A DNA stretch of 64,000 nucleotides from Erysipelothrix anatis (GTDB lineage Bacteria > Bacillota_I > Bacilli_A > Erysipelotrichales > Erysipelotrichaceae): contig NZ_WTSX01000011.1 in the NCBI RefSeq assembly GCF_009828745.1, positions 1 through 64,000 on the forward strand, in the 5' to 3' direction. The stretch's first letter is position 1; each line of letters opens with the position of its first letter. Of this stretch, positions 16,705-25,379 are shown one piece after another. Both the position numbers and the translations under genes were made by a program. A model generated the notes under the pieces. It was not told the origin of the DNA, did no database searches, and saw nothing but the letters and a program-made list of their open reading frames with translations.

Positions 16705-18138
16705 ATGGAGTTTACCCTACAAACATTACAGACGATTATTCAACAATTAAAAGTCGTTGCAGACTTCTTAATTATATGGGTTCTCGTGTATTACGTACTC
16801 AAAATTGTTCGTAATAATTCAAGAACAGTACAGATATTTAAAGGAATAATCCTTATTGTTGTTATGCACTTCATCGCAACGAAAATGAACCTAACAACAA
16901 CTGCATCCTTATTAGGCATTGCTTTACAATACGGACTACTTGCATTCGTGGTTATTTTCCAACCGGAAATCCGCAACATGCTCGAACGTCTTGGAAAGAC
17001 ATCAGTTTTCTCAACATTGCATTCACTTTCAGGAAATGAAAAAGAACGCCTTGTTGATGAACTTGTCGAAGCAACACGAATCCTGTCACAACGTAAGACA
17101 GGTGCTTTAATTACGATTGAACAAGGTCACTCACTCACAGACTATATTAAAACTGGTAAAGTTTTAAACTCAGCAGTCACAAGTGATCTTTTAACTTCGA
17201 TATTTGTAACTTCAACACCACTTCATGATGGTGCGGTAATTATTCAAGGGGACCGCATTGCTGCTGCATCTGCATACTTCCCACCAACAACGGTTGATTT
17301 ACCTACAAAATACGGTGCACGTCACCGTGCTGCGATTGGTATCTCCGAAATGACAGACTCAATCACAATTGTTGTTTCAGAAGAAACCGGAACAATCTCA
17401 ATTGCGGAAGGTGGACGTCTTCGTGAAATGGATGAATCCAGCCTACGTGATTACTTAAATCTTGTTATCCAAAATATGGAAAAAGAAGTAAGTCATGCCG
17501 TTTCAACACGTCGTGCGCGTCGATTAAACTTGTCAAAACTCAACATTGATCCAATTAAGATTGAAAAAATCAATGCTGATGACATCATGATTAAAGATTT
17601 TGATGAAGAGCAAGAGGACAACATGGATGTATCACGCCTCATGAATATCTTCAAACGTAAGCCAAAAGAACCAAAAGTTAAGAAGGCAACAGAAGAAACA
17701 CCTAAGGCATCAGAATCTGCGAAAAAACCAGCCGAGGAAAAACCAAAGGCACCGGATGAGTCCATTCGAAAACTCTTTAAGAAACACAAAGTCGAAGATG
17801 AAGTATCAGCTACTCCAGATACAACACTTGAAACGCCTGTCGAAACAGCAGTTGAAGCGCCAATCGAAACAATCGTTGAAGAGACAATCGAAGAAACGCC
17901 AACAAAAGTAAAAGCAAGCAAGAAAAAAACATCAACAACAAAAAAAGATGATGTCGATGTTGAAAAAGTAGAAGAAACAACCCTCGATGTAGCGGATGAT
18001 GTTGCAAAAACAACAAAGACCAAAAGTACAAAAACAAAAAAAGTAACCGATACAAAGACTGTCGTTAAAGAAGTCAAAGAAGAGGCATCCGAAACCGTAA
18101 TCCCTTCAGAAACGGAAGGAGGTAATGACAATGAGTAA
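16705..18138 (+). CDS. cdaA: Diadenylate cyclase CdaA with long low-complexity tail
   Basis: A membrane diadenylate cyclase that makes cyclic di-AMP from two ATP. Three N-terminal helices (about 15-95) precede the DAC domain (about 110-260). DGA (D175-A177) and RHR (206-208) are the catalytic and ATP-binding motifs. CdaA is normally about 270-280 residues; here 477 are encoded. From about residue 285 the protein is a charged tail rich in Lys, Glu, Thr and Pro (KPAEEKP, TTKKDDV and similar), probably disordered. The gene overlaps cdaR and lies in the classic cdaA-cdaR-glmM order. A GGGAGG site supports the start. A -10 TATAAT lies at 16678-16683. Cyclic di-AMP controls potassium and cell-wall balance. 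Confidence 0.94.
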   Translation: MEFTLQTLQTIIQQLKVVADFLIIWVLVYYVLKIVRNNSRTVQIFKGIILIVVMHFIATKMNLTTTASLLGIALQYGLLAFVVIFQPEIRNMLERLGKTSVFSTLHSLSGNEKERLVDELVEATRILSQRKTGALITIEQGHSLTDYIKTGKVLNSAVTSDLLTSIFVTSTPLHDGAVIIQGDRIAAASAYFPPTTVDLPTKYGARHRAAIGISEMTDSITIVVSEETGTISIAEGGRLREMDESSLRDYLNLVIQNMEKEVSHAVSTRRARRLNLSKLNIDPIKIEKINADDIMIKDFDEEQEDNMDVSRLMNIFKRKPKEPKVKKATEETPKASESAKKPAEEKPKAPDESIRKLFKKHKVEDEVSATPDTTLETPVETAVEAPIETIVEETIEETPTKVKASKKKTSTTKKDDVDVEKVEETTLDVADDVAKTTKTKSTKTKKVTDTKTVVKEVKEEASETVIPSETEGGNDNE

Positions 18139-19522
18139 CAATAACAAAAAAGATGAAAAAAAGCCGATTGATTCTTCAGAAGAAAAAGTCGAAATTGCGC
18201 AGTATATCGCTGATAAGTCGCAGAAAATTTCAAAACGAACAGAAGCATTAGCGAATGGAACGATGCGTGTTCTTCGTTGGATGAGTGACTGGTTTGACCG
18301 TTTCCTATTCAACCCACGCCACAGTAAACTTGTCGCATTTGCCGTTGCCCTTGTCGTATACCTCGGATTCAACTCCCAAGGTATCATGACGGCACCACTT
18401 GAATATACAAAACCAGATGTTGTTGTGCCAGTATCTGTCACATACAATGCAGAAATGTATGAATTAAAAGGTGTTGACGAAGAAGTTAAAGTAACCTTTA
18501 TTGGATCACAAAGTGATATTGGACTCTTGAATGTCAACAGTGCCCTCAAAGTAGAACTTGATTTAAGTGGTTTAACGGAAGGAACACACCAAGTTAAATA
18601 TAAAATTGATGGTGTTTCTCCACGCATTAAAACGATGATTGAACCATCCACAGCAAATGTCAAAATCATGACAAAAGAAGCTGAGAAGAAAGAACTATCA
18701 TCAGACTTTATTAATATGGACAAACTCAATCCGAAATATGTATTGGGTGAACCAGAACTCGAACTTCGTGAAGTTTCAATTCGTGGATCACGTGAAACAT
18801 TGGATCAAGTAGCATTCGTAAAAGCATTAATCGATGTAAGTGGTCAAACACAGAACTTTGAAACCGATGCACAAATTGTCGCTTATAACCAAAAAGGAGA
18901 AAAACTCGATAAAGTCGATATTATTCCACAAACGGTTAAAGCGAAAGTAGCTGTTAACGAAACATATAAATCCGTACCAATTCGTCCAATCTTTGAAGGT
19001 GACATGCCAGCTGGTAAAGCTGTCAGCCAATGGAAGATGGATGCGGAGTCAATTACGATTTATGCACCAAAAGAAATTCTCGATAACATCGATGAAGTTC
19101 GTGTTCCAATTCCAACATCGGCACTGACATCCGACACCAACAAGTTGTCACAAACTGTAAGTTTACCAGCAGGTGTTCGTCATGGTACGGTATCTAAAGT
19201 TAACATTGAAGTTCAACTTGGACCAGTGGTCTCACAAAAAGTTGATAATGTAGAAATACTCTTTACCTCAAATGTGAACGATCTGAAACCAAGTGTTAAC
19301 GGACTTGATCAGGCCGTAATTTCACTCGAAGTCTTCTCAACAGAAGAAAACATTAAAGAATTCAAACGCGAAAATTTACGAGTATATATTGATTTACGCA
19401 ATGCAGTCGTGGGTGATGGCCAACAATTACCATTATTCATAGAATACAACTATCCAAAATCAGGAGTTGTTTACCGCATCGTACCCGAAAAAGAAACAAT
19501 TACAGTAGATATTATCAAGTAA
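18131..19522 (+). CDS. cdaR: CdaR (YbbR-domain) regulator of CdaA
   Basis: 463 residues. A cytoplasmic N-terminus of about 60 residues, one membrane helix (about 60-80: LVAFAVALVVYLGFNS), and then repeated extracellular YbbR domains (about 95-460). These show the repeating pattern of V.V...Y.....V....V.V.G...L. In B. subtilis and Listeria the homologue binds CdaA and tunes cyclic di-AMP synthesis. The start at 18131 is preferred because the AGGAGG site lies eight bases upstream; a nearer ATG at 18125 is only two bases from the site. It overlaps the cdaA stop codon. It is followed by glmM, as in many Firmicutes. Confidence 0.92.
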   Translation: MSNNNKKDEKKPIDSSEEKVEIAQYIADKSQKISKRTEALANGTMRVLRWMSDWFDRFLFNPRHSKLVAFAVALVVYLGFNSQGIMTAPLEYTKPDVVVPVSVTYNAEMYELKGVDEEVKVTFIGSQSDIGLLNVNSALKVELDLSGLTEGTHQVKYKIDGVSPRIKTMIEPSTANVKIMTKEAEKKELSSDFINMDKLNPKYVLGEPELELREVSIRGSRETLDQVAFVKALIDVSGQTQNFETDAQIVAYNQKGEKLDKVDIIPQTVKAKVAVNETYKSVPIRPIFEGDMPAGKAVSQWKMDAESITIYAPKEILDNIDEVRVPIPTSALTSDTNKLSQTVSLPAGVRHGTVSKVNIEVQLGPVVSQKVDNVEILFTSNVNDLKPSVNGLDQAVISLEVFSTEENIKEFKRENLRVYIDLRNAVVGDGQQLPLFIEYNYPKSGVVYRIVPEKETITVDIIK

Positions 19523-19551
19523 TGCTTAGGTCATAAATGAAGGAGATTAAA

Positions 19552-20874
19552 ATGGGAAAATATTTTGGAACAGATGGAATTCGTGGTAATGCGAATGAGA
19601 AACTCGATGTCGCGATCGCGATGAAAGTCGGAGCATATCTCGGACACCTTCATAAAGGAAAAAACATTGTTGTTGGACAAGACACACGCTTGTCCTCCAC
19701 CATGTTTGCAAGTGCCATCGCAGCTGGAGCAACTTCAACTGGGGCTCATGTATACATGTTAGGTGTATGTGCAACTCCTGCATTAGCCTATACAGTCAGC
19801 AAGGGTGATTTTGAAGGTGGTGTCATGATTTCCGCAAGCCATAACCCATTTAATGACAATGGTCTCAAGGTTTTCGCATCGAATGGTATGAAAATTCCAA
19901 ACGAGTTAGAGCTAGAAATCGAATCCTACATTGATGGTGAAATCGCTATTGATGTCGCGACAGGTGCAGAGATTGGCCAAGTTATTGAGTACCATGAAGG
20001 TCTTGAAAAATACTTGAGCTACGCTGAAGGCCTAATTGACGCACGCTTTGATGGATTAAATATTGTGCTTGATCTTGCGAATGGGTCTGCAACATCATCA
20101 GCAGAACGCGCGTTCAAAGAATTAGGTGCAAATGTTACAGTGATGCATGGAAATCCAGATGGTATTAATATCAATACCAACTGTGGTTCAACACATCCAG
20201 AATCTCTCATCGAAAAAGTCAAAGAACTGAACGCTGATATGGGATTTGCATTCGATGGAGATGCTGACCGCTGTTTAGCAGTTAATGAGCACGGTAAACT
20301 TGTCGATGGTGATGAAATTCTCTTTATCTTGGGTCAATACCTTCGTGATAAAGGGATGCTTAAAGAGGATACAGTGGTCTCAACAGTCATGGCTAACCTT
20401 GGCTTTATGAAGTGCTGTGAAAAGATTGGACTTAACATTATCACGACTGATGTTGGAGATAAGAACGTCTTTGCAGAAATGGTTAAAAATGACTATAAGC
20501 TCGGTGGCGAACAATCAGGACACATCATCCTTAAAGATTATGCAACAACTGGTGATGGTGTTTTAACCGCTCTTGTTATTGCAGAAGTTGTCGCAAAAGC
20601 ACAACAATCATTAGGAACCCTTGGTAAAGACTTTGTCCAATTCCCACAACTCCTTGAAAACCTAAAAATTGAAGATAAAAATGTTATTATGAATCATCCT
20701 GATGTCCAATCAGCAATTGAACGTATTACAAATGAACTTGGTGATGCAGGCCGTATCTTAGTACGCCCATCCGGAACTGAACAACTGATTCGTGTAATGG
20801 TTGAAGCAGAAACAAACGAATTGTGTAATCATTACGTGAATGATATGATGAATGTAATCAAAACTATTCAATAG
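19552..20874 (+). CDS. glmM: Phosphoglucosamine mutase GlmM
   Basis: 440 residues. Converts glucosamine-6-phosphate to glucosamine-1-phosphate for peptidoglycan and other amino-sugar polymers. It begins MGKYFGTDGIRGNAN. The active-site phosphoserine motif SASHNPFNDNG is at about residues 95-105, with the metal loop FDGDADRC at about 235-242. The sugar-binding GGEQSGHI and the phosphate-binding RPSGTEQLIRVM come later. The start at 19552 follows AAGGAG; an upstream in-frame ATG at 19537 overlaps that site. GlmM also interacts with CdaA in other Firmicutes, which links cell-wall precursor supply with cyclic di-AMP. This is the third gene of the operon. Confidence 0.96.
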   Translation: MGKYFGTDGIRGNANEKLDVAIAMKVGAYLGHLHKGKNIVVGQDTRLSSTMFASAIAAGATSTGAHVYMLGVCATPALAYTVSKGDFEGGVMISASHNPFNDNGLKVFASNGMKIPNELELEIESYIDGEIAIDVATGAEIGQVIEYHEGLEKYLSYAEGLIDARFDGLNIVLDLANGSATSSAERAFKELGANVTVMHGNPDGININTNCGSTHPESLIEKVKELNADMGFAFDGDADRCLAVNEHGKLVDGDEILFILGQYLRDKGMLKEDTVVSTVMANLGFMKCCEKIGLNIITTDVGDKNVFAEMVKNDYKLGGEQSGHIILKDYATTGDGVLTALVIAEVVAKAQQSLGTLGKDFVQFPQLLENLKIEDKNVIMNHPDVQSAIERITNELGDAGRILVRPSGTEQLIRVMVEAETNELCNHYVNDMMNVIKTIQ

Positions 20875-20884
20875 AGGTGATCCT

Positions 20885-21541
20885 ATGAAACATGTTATTA
20901 ACATTGTTGAAGATGAAAAAGATTTGAATGAACTTGTAAAAAGCTACCTAGAAAATGCTGGATACGAAGTGCGCTCATATTTTACCTATGAAGAAGCGCG
21001 CATTCATGCGCAAGATGATGATGTCCATCTCTGGATATTAGATATTATGTTGGATGACAAGAGTGGTTATGATCTCATTGAGCTTGTAAAATCTCATGAT
21101 CCATCCACCCCCGTCATTTTCATGTCAGCAAGAGATAAAGAGTTTGACCGCATTATTGGGCTTGAAAAAGGAAGTGATGACTATATCACAAAACCATTCT
21201 CCCCAAAAGAACTTGTTTTAAGAGTTAATAATATAATCAAACGTGTCTATAGCCAAGATATTCAAACCGAAGTTGACGGCTATGTCATCGATGAAAAACA
21301 ACGAAAAGCATCCAAAGATAACTATGAATTAGAATTAACAACCAAGGAGTTCGATCTCCTCATGCTGTTTGTCAAAAATAGAGGTGTTGCCTTTACACGT
21401 GAACAAATTCTTGTCCATGTGTGGGAAACCAACTATTTCGGATCAGATCGTGTTGTTGATGATACACTCCGCCGTCTTCGCAAGAAGATGCCAGATCTTA
21501 ATATCCAAACAATTTATGGCTTTGGATACCGACTCGGATAG
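20885..21541 (+). CDS. OmpR-family response regulator
   Basis: 218 residues: a receiver domain (1-120) with the acidic pair E9/D10 and the phosphoacceptor Asp at 53 (WILDIML), then the conserved Lys of TKPFSP near 105. The C-terminal winged helix (about 130-217) is of OmpR/PhoB type, with RVVDDTLRRLRKKM and YGFGYRLG at the end. The cognate kinase follows with a one-base overlap. Its targets are not known. Its close position ten bases after glmM suggests co-transcription with the cdaA operon, which hints at a cell-envelope role. Confidence 0.92.
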   Translation: MKHVINIVEDEKDLNELVKSYLENAGYEVRSYFTYEEARIHAQDDDVHLWILDIMLDDKSGYDLIELVKSHDPSTPVIFMSARDKEFDRIIGLEKGSDDYITKPFSPKELVLRVNNIIKRVYSQDIQTEVDGYVIDEKQRKASKDNYELELTTKEFDLLMLFVKNRGVAFTREQILVHVWETNYFGSDRVVDDTLRRLRKKMPDLNIQTIYGFGYRLG

Positions 21542-22860
21542 TGAAAAAATTCGGGCAGTACATAAGAAAGTTATCGTTGACGCAGCAATTAGTATTGATT
21601 GTTGTTTTGACGATGACTTTCTTTTTATTCTTTATCTTTGGAACTATTTCGAAGAACATGGATGTTCTCGTTGATTATCAGATTTATGATGTTATTAAAC
21701 TCAAACAACAAGATGTCATTTACAATTATACAAATGATATCGAAGACCCGTACTTATTTGGCGCTCCCAATCCAAATATGATACATATTATTAGCACTCC
21801 AGATGGGAAGTATTTGTCCAATGGTATGGAAACCCTCGATAAGCGTCTTCTCAGACAAATCGAGATCCAAATGGATAATAATCAATATGGTGACTCAGTA
21901 AATTATATTTACTCCGATTCAAGATTGTATACAATAACCAATATCCCTTCAAAAAATGCATCAATTGCGACCATTATATCTCGCGACTATAATGATGCAT
22001 TTAAAGACATGATGTTGAATAGTGTTGTTAATATCTTAATGGTATTAATTGCATTGGTATTTATGACTCTCTTAATTTGGGTATCGTCGATTATTCACCC
22101 CCTCAATGTAATTCGAAACTATATTGAAAAAGTAAAACGGAATGAAGATGCAACACTGGTTATAAACCGTGAGGATGAAATTGGCCAGTTAGCAGAAGTG
22201 TTGGTTGAAATGAATGATGTTATCCGACATCAAGAGAAGGTTAAAGAAGAAATGATTCAAAACATTTCTCATGATTTAAAAACACCAATCGCAACCATTA
22301 AATCATATGGAGAAGCAATCAAAGATGGTGTTTATCCTTATGAAACACTGGAAAAGAGTGTCGATGTTATTATCGAACATGCAGATCGTTTGGAGAAAAA
22401 AGTCTACAATCTACTAACTTTAAACCGAATGGATTATTTAACGTCTGAACAAATTGATCAGAATCACGAATTTGAAGTAAAGGAAATTATCGAGCAAGTA
22501 ATTGTATCATCGAATCAGTTGCGCCAAGATGTCAGTATTGTAGTTGTTGGAGACAATAGCTTAATCTATGGATCCGAAGAGCCATGGCGTGTCGTGATTG
22601 AAAACTTATTAGATAATGCGTTACGGTACGCACAAACAGAAATAGTTATTGAAACCGATGATCACATGATTTCTGTATATAATGATGGAAGTCACATAGC
22701 TGAAGGAAAAATTGAACAGTTGTTCAAAGCTTATGAAATGGGCGAAGGTGGGCAATTTGGTTTGGGCTTATCAATTGTCCACAAAGTTACATCGAATTAT
22801 GGTTACCATGTATCCGCAATCAATACAGAACATGGCGTTATCTTTAAAATAGAGAGGTAG
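21541..22860 (+). CDS. Sensor histidine kinase
   Basis: 439 residues beginning at GTG, overlapping the stop codon of the regulator gene by one base. Two membrane helices (about 14-35 and 160-182) bracket an extracellular sensor of about 125 residues. A HAMP segment (about 185-235) and the HisKA domain follow, with NISHDLKTPIATIKS and the phosphorylated His at about 244. The ATPase domain has the N box ENLLDNALRYA and a glycine-rich GQFGLGLSI. This is a complete class I kinase. The signal is unknown. Translational coupling to the regulator replaces a strong ribosome site. Confidence 0.92.
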   Translation: MKKFGQYIRKLSLTQQLVLIVVLTMTFFLFFIFGTISKNMDVLVDYQIYDVIKLKQQDVIYNYTNDIEDPYLFGAPNPNMIHIISTPDGKYLSNGMETLDKRLLRQIEIQMDNNQYGDSVNYIYSDSRLYTITNIPSKNASIATIISRDYNDAFKDMMLNSVVNILMVLIALVFMTLLIWVSSIIHPLNVIRNYIEKVKRNEDATLVINREDEIGQLAEVLVEMNDVIRHQEKVKEEMIQNISHDLKTPIATIKSYGEAIKDGVYPYETLEKSVDVIIEHADRLEKKVYNLLTLNRMDYLTSEQIDQNHEFEVKEIIEQVIVSSNQLRQDVSIVVVGDNSLIYGSEEPWRVVIENLLDNALRYAQTEIVIETDDHMISVYNDGSHIAEGKIEQLFKAYEMGEGGQFGLGLSIVHKVTSNYGYHVSAINTEHGVIFKIER

Positions 22861-22865
22861 AACCT

Positions 22866-23588
22866 ATGCAAACAAAAAATGATAAACGAATTGCGGTATT
22901 AATCGATGCCGATAATATCCCGTATAGTAACATTGGTGGTGTCTTGCGCGAAGTCGCACGTTATGGAACACCAACCATTAAAAGAATTTATGGAGACTGG
23001 ACACGTCAAACTGCATCAGGATGGAAAAGCCATTTGCTATCACATGCTATTACACCGATTCAACAGTACTCCTATACAACAGGTAAAAATGCAACAGACT
23101 CGGCGCTAATTATTGATGCTATGGATATACTCTATGAAGGAAATGTGGAGCGCTTCTGTCTTGTGTCGAGCGATTCAGACTTCACGCGTCTTGCAGTTCG
23201 TTTGCGTGAGTCAGGCAAATATGTCATCGGTATGGGTGAGCAAAAGACACCGACTGCATTTATTGCGTCGTGTGATAAATTTGTCTATATAGAAAATATT
23301 GAGAAAGATGTTCCAGCTGTACGTCCATCAGTAAATGGACAACAAACCGCGGATCAAAAACTGTACGATCTTATTGCAGAATCGGTCAATGACCTCGCTG
23401 ACGATAATGGATATGTCTTTATGGGTGATTTAGGAAACCATATCATCAAAAAGCAACCAGATTTTGACCCACGTAGTTTTGGCTTTCATCAGTTAACACC
23501 ACTCGTTAAATCGATGAATGCATTCGAAATTGAAGAACGACGAATTCCAGATACTAACGTGAAACATGTGTATATTCGGAACAAATAG
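22866..23588 (+). CDS. NYN-domain ribonuclease-like protein with OST-HTH/LOTUS tail
   Basis: 240 residues. The N-terminal NYN (PIN-like) domain, about 1-150, starts RIAVLIDADNIPYSNIGG. It contains further acidic residues at NATDSALIIDAMDILY and VSSDSDFTRLA, the expected metal-binding set of such nucleases. The C-terminal part (about 160-238, LYDLIAESVNDLADDNGYVFMGDLGNHI) fits an OST-HTH/LOTUS RNA-binding domain. The combination is a known bacterial architecture, but the RNA target is unknown. The gene starts five bases after the kinase stop, so it is probably in the same transcript. Confidence 0.82.
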   Translation: MQTKNDKRIAVLIDADNIPYSNIGGVLREVARYGTPTIKRIYGDWTRQTASGWKSHLLSHAITPIQQYSYTTGKNATDSALIIDAMDILYEGNVERFCLVSSDSDFTRLAVRLRESGKYVIGMGEQKTPTAFIASCDKFVYIENIEKDVPAVRPSVNGQQTADQKLYDLIAESVNDLADDNGYVFMGDLGNHIIKKQPDFDPRSFGFHQLTPLVKSMNAFEIEERRIPDTNVKHVYIRNK

Positions 23589-23618
23589 TTTATAATACTA
23601 TTTGGAAAGAGGAAGTTT

Positions 23619-24182
23619 ATGCATAAGAAATTAGTTTTAGCGAGCCAATCCCCACGTCGTCGCGAATTGGTTACATTTTTAGGAATACCATTTAGTGTTG
23701 AATCACCAACATCAAATGAAGTCTTAAATACAGCACTTACGATTGAACAACAAATCGAAGATTTGGCCCACCGTAAAGCCAAATCAGTATTCGAAGGTTC
23801 ACAGGATAATATTGTCCTGGGTTCTGATACAGTTGTCGTGTTGGATGGAAAAGTACTGGGTAAACCTAAAAATGAAGAAGACGCATGTAGCATGTTACGA
23901 TCATTATCAGGTCGTACGCATGAAGTCATTACTGGCGTAGCGTTGATTTCAAGCAACCTTGAACGTGTCTTCTCAGTCAAAGCAACAGTAACGTTTTTTG
24001 AACTGAGTGACGAAGAAATTAAGAATTACGTAGCAACTAAAGATCCAATGGATAAAGCTGGTAGCTATAGTATCCAAGGACATGCGGCATTGTTTGTTGA
24101 GTCTATTGTCGGTGATTATTACACCATAATGGGACTCCCAATCTCACGTGTCTATCAAGAGTTGAAAGAAGGAAAGTGGTAA
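23619..24182 (+). CDS. maf: Maf nucleotide pyrophosphatase
   Basis: 187 residues with LVLASQSPRRRELV at the N-terminus, the nucleotide-binding signature of Maf. SDTVVVLDGKVLGKPKN contains the catalytic Asp, and DKAGSYSIQGHAALFVESI is near the end. Maf enzymes hydrolyse non-canonical or dTTP/UTP-type nucleotides, and overproduction blocks septum formation in B. subtilis. The exact substrate class is not certain from the sequence. A GAGGAAG ribosome site supports the start. It closes the gene run that begins at cdaA, and a terminator overlaps its stop codon. Confidence 0.93.
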   Translation: MHKKLVLASQSPRRRELVTFLGIPFSVESPTSNEVLNTALTIEQQIEDLAHRKAKSVFEGSQDNIVLGSDTVVVLDGKVLGKPKNEEDACSMLRSLSGRTHEVITGVALISSNLERVFSVKATVTFFELSDEEIKNYVATKDPMDKAGSYSIQGHAALFVESIVGDYYTIMGLPISRVYQELKEGKW

Positions 24183-24199
24183 TTTACCACTTTTTTTTT
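24173..24199 (+). terminator. Terminator of maf
   Basis: AAGTGGTAA and TTACCACTT form a tight hairpin overlapping the stop codon, followed by a run of nine U. Confidence 0.8.
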
Positions 24200-24364
24200 A
24201 CGTTTGTAACATCAAATAAGGTGTTCGTAACATATTGAACCGAATCATAAAGAAAAAAACTATAATAGTTTTGTTACCGGATATGGGGTAACGCCTTTCA
24301 ATGAAGAAGAAACTGCAATAAAACTATAATGATACCGGTATACCGGTTAATGTATACAAAAAAA
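24200..24364 (+). other. Intergenic region with repeated -10-like elements and a perfect palindrome
   Basis: No gene is evident. AAAACTATAAT occurs twice (about 24256-24266 and 24320-24330), each followed within 15 bases by TACCGG. GTTACC/GGTAAC forms a small hairpin at about 24273-24292. A perfect 14-bp palindrome ACCGGTATACCGGT spans 24334-24347, directly after the second TATAAT. A terminator hairpin usable from this strand follows at 24365-24397. Together these could be the promoter, operator and end of a short untranslated RNA. No family was recognised. Confidence 0.35.
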
Positions 24365-24397
24365 AAGATATCTGGGCCATCAGATATCTTTTTTTAT
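24365..24397. terminator. Bidirectional terminator before the ankyrin gene
   Basis: AAGATATCTG-GGCCAT-CAGATATCTT with A-rich sequence on one side and a U run on the other. It can terminate the ankyrin gene on the minus strand and anything reading from the left. Confidence 0.8.
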
Positions 24398-24399
24398 AT

Positions 24400-25113
24400 T
24401 TATTGGAGGATTGCTATCATCGCATCAAACTGACGCTCTTGGGCATAGTCAAGGGCTGTTTTGCCGCTGTTATCTCGGATGTTGGTATCTGCACCGTTGT
24501 CAACGAGTATTTGGACGATATCTTGATAAGTTTTGCTTCCATCGGTAAGTGCTACGGCCTCAATAAGTGCCGTGTAGCCAAAATTATTTTGAAAGTTGAT
24601 ATCAATGTTCGGATTTGCGACCAGCAAGCGTACGGTATCAATATGACCTTTCTCAGCTGCAGGAATGAGTGTGTTGCCGCCATATCGGTTAACTACGGAA
24701 AAATCGATATCAGCATGCTGTAACATATAATCCAAAATCTCAGTCCGTCCTTGTGCACCAGCATAGAGGTACGCTGAGTCTTGAATTGTATCTTGAAGGT
24801 TAACATTGGCACCGTTATCGATTAACAGTTGCGCAATCTCTATGTTATTGTTGTGAGTTGCGATAAGGATAAGGGGTTCCTGCTTAGAGTTCGTGGCATT
24901 GATTTCGTAGGTTCCCGTGTTCAGGATTGCCTGTAAAGTTGTAAGGTCAGAATCGGTAACGCTTTTTACGAGTGTTTCGGTTGATACATCAATCATAGTT
25001 GGTTCTCCTTGTGGTTTTTTGGGTGATGTATGTCGTTGTGCATACATGATCACTGTAACGATTAAAACAATGCCTACAAACACGATGCTTATGTTTCGAA
25101 ATGTTTTGTTCAT
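24400..25113 (-). CDS. Membrane-anchored ankyrin-repeat protein
   Basis: 237 residues. An N-terminal signal anchor (about 8-25, ISIVFVGIVLIVTVIMYA) is followed by a short Pro/Lys linker and then about five ankyrin repeats (residues 50-235). Repeat signatures such as PLILIATHNNNIEIAQLLIDN, NTLIPAAEKGHIDTVRLLV and YTALIEAV are visible. Ankyrin repeats bind other proteins. In bacteria some act as immunity or inhibitor proteins, or in peroxide defence with catalase. No partner gene is obvious here. The domain should lie outside the membrane. An AGGAGG site supports the start. It is a single-gene unit ending in a strong terminator. Confidence 0.82.
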   Translation of the reverse strand: MNKTFRNISIVFVGIVLIVTVIMYAQRHTSPKKPQGEPTMIDVSTETLVKSVTDSDLTTLQAILNTGTYEINATNSKQEPLILIATHNNNIEIAQLLIDNGANVNLQDTIQDSAYLYAGAQGRTEILDYMLQHADIDFSVVNRYGGNTLIPAAEKGHIDTVRLLVANPNIDINFQNNFGYTALIEAVALTDGSKTYQDIVQILVDNGADTNIRDNSGKTALDYAQERQFDAMIAILQ

Positions 25114-25308
25114 GGGTAGACCTCCTCTAAAACCAAGAATAGCACACTCTCAAGATATTGGGATGGGATGTGCTCAGGCGAATAATTGTGAGTAAAAGCA
25201 AGTATTGTACAAGCCTAAGCTAAAAACTCGCGAAGTGTTTCCAATGTATCACGGTAATGAAGAATGTAGTGGTGAGTTAGGAATGTGTGTGCGATATGTG
25301 TGAAATTC

Positions 25309-25346
25309 CTTGATAAACTATGTATATCAAGCAAAACAGATACTAT
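25309..25346 (+). promoter_or_regulatory. Possible promoter/operator of the lipoprotein gene
   Basis: An inverted repeat CTTGATA/TATCAAG (25309-25315 with 25325-25331) lies just upstream of a -10-like TACTAT (25341-25346), covering the -35 position. The rest of 25114-25308 holds no recognisable feature. Confidence 0.3.
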
Positions 25347-25379
25347 TTAAAAGGCTTGTGAAACTCGGGGGGAAATAAT

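Noticed and set aside
17493-18248. 251-codon open frame on the minus strand opposite the cdaA tail
   Set aside because: The Ser/Val/Phe-rich composition is the mirror of the Lys/Glu/Thr-rich codons of cdaA. It has no ribosome site and is a shadow of the cdaA and cdaR frames.
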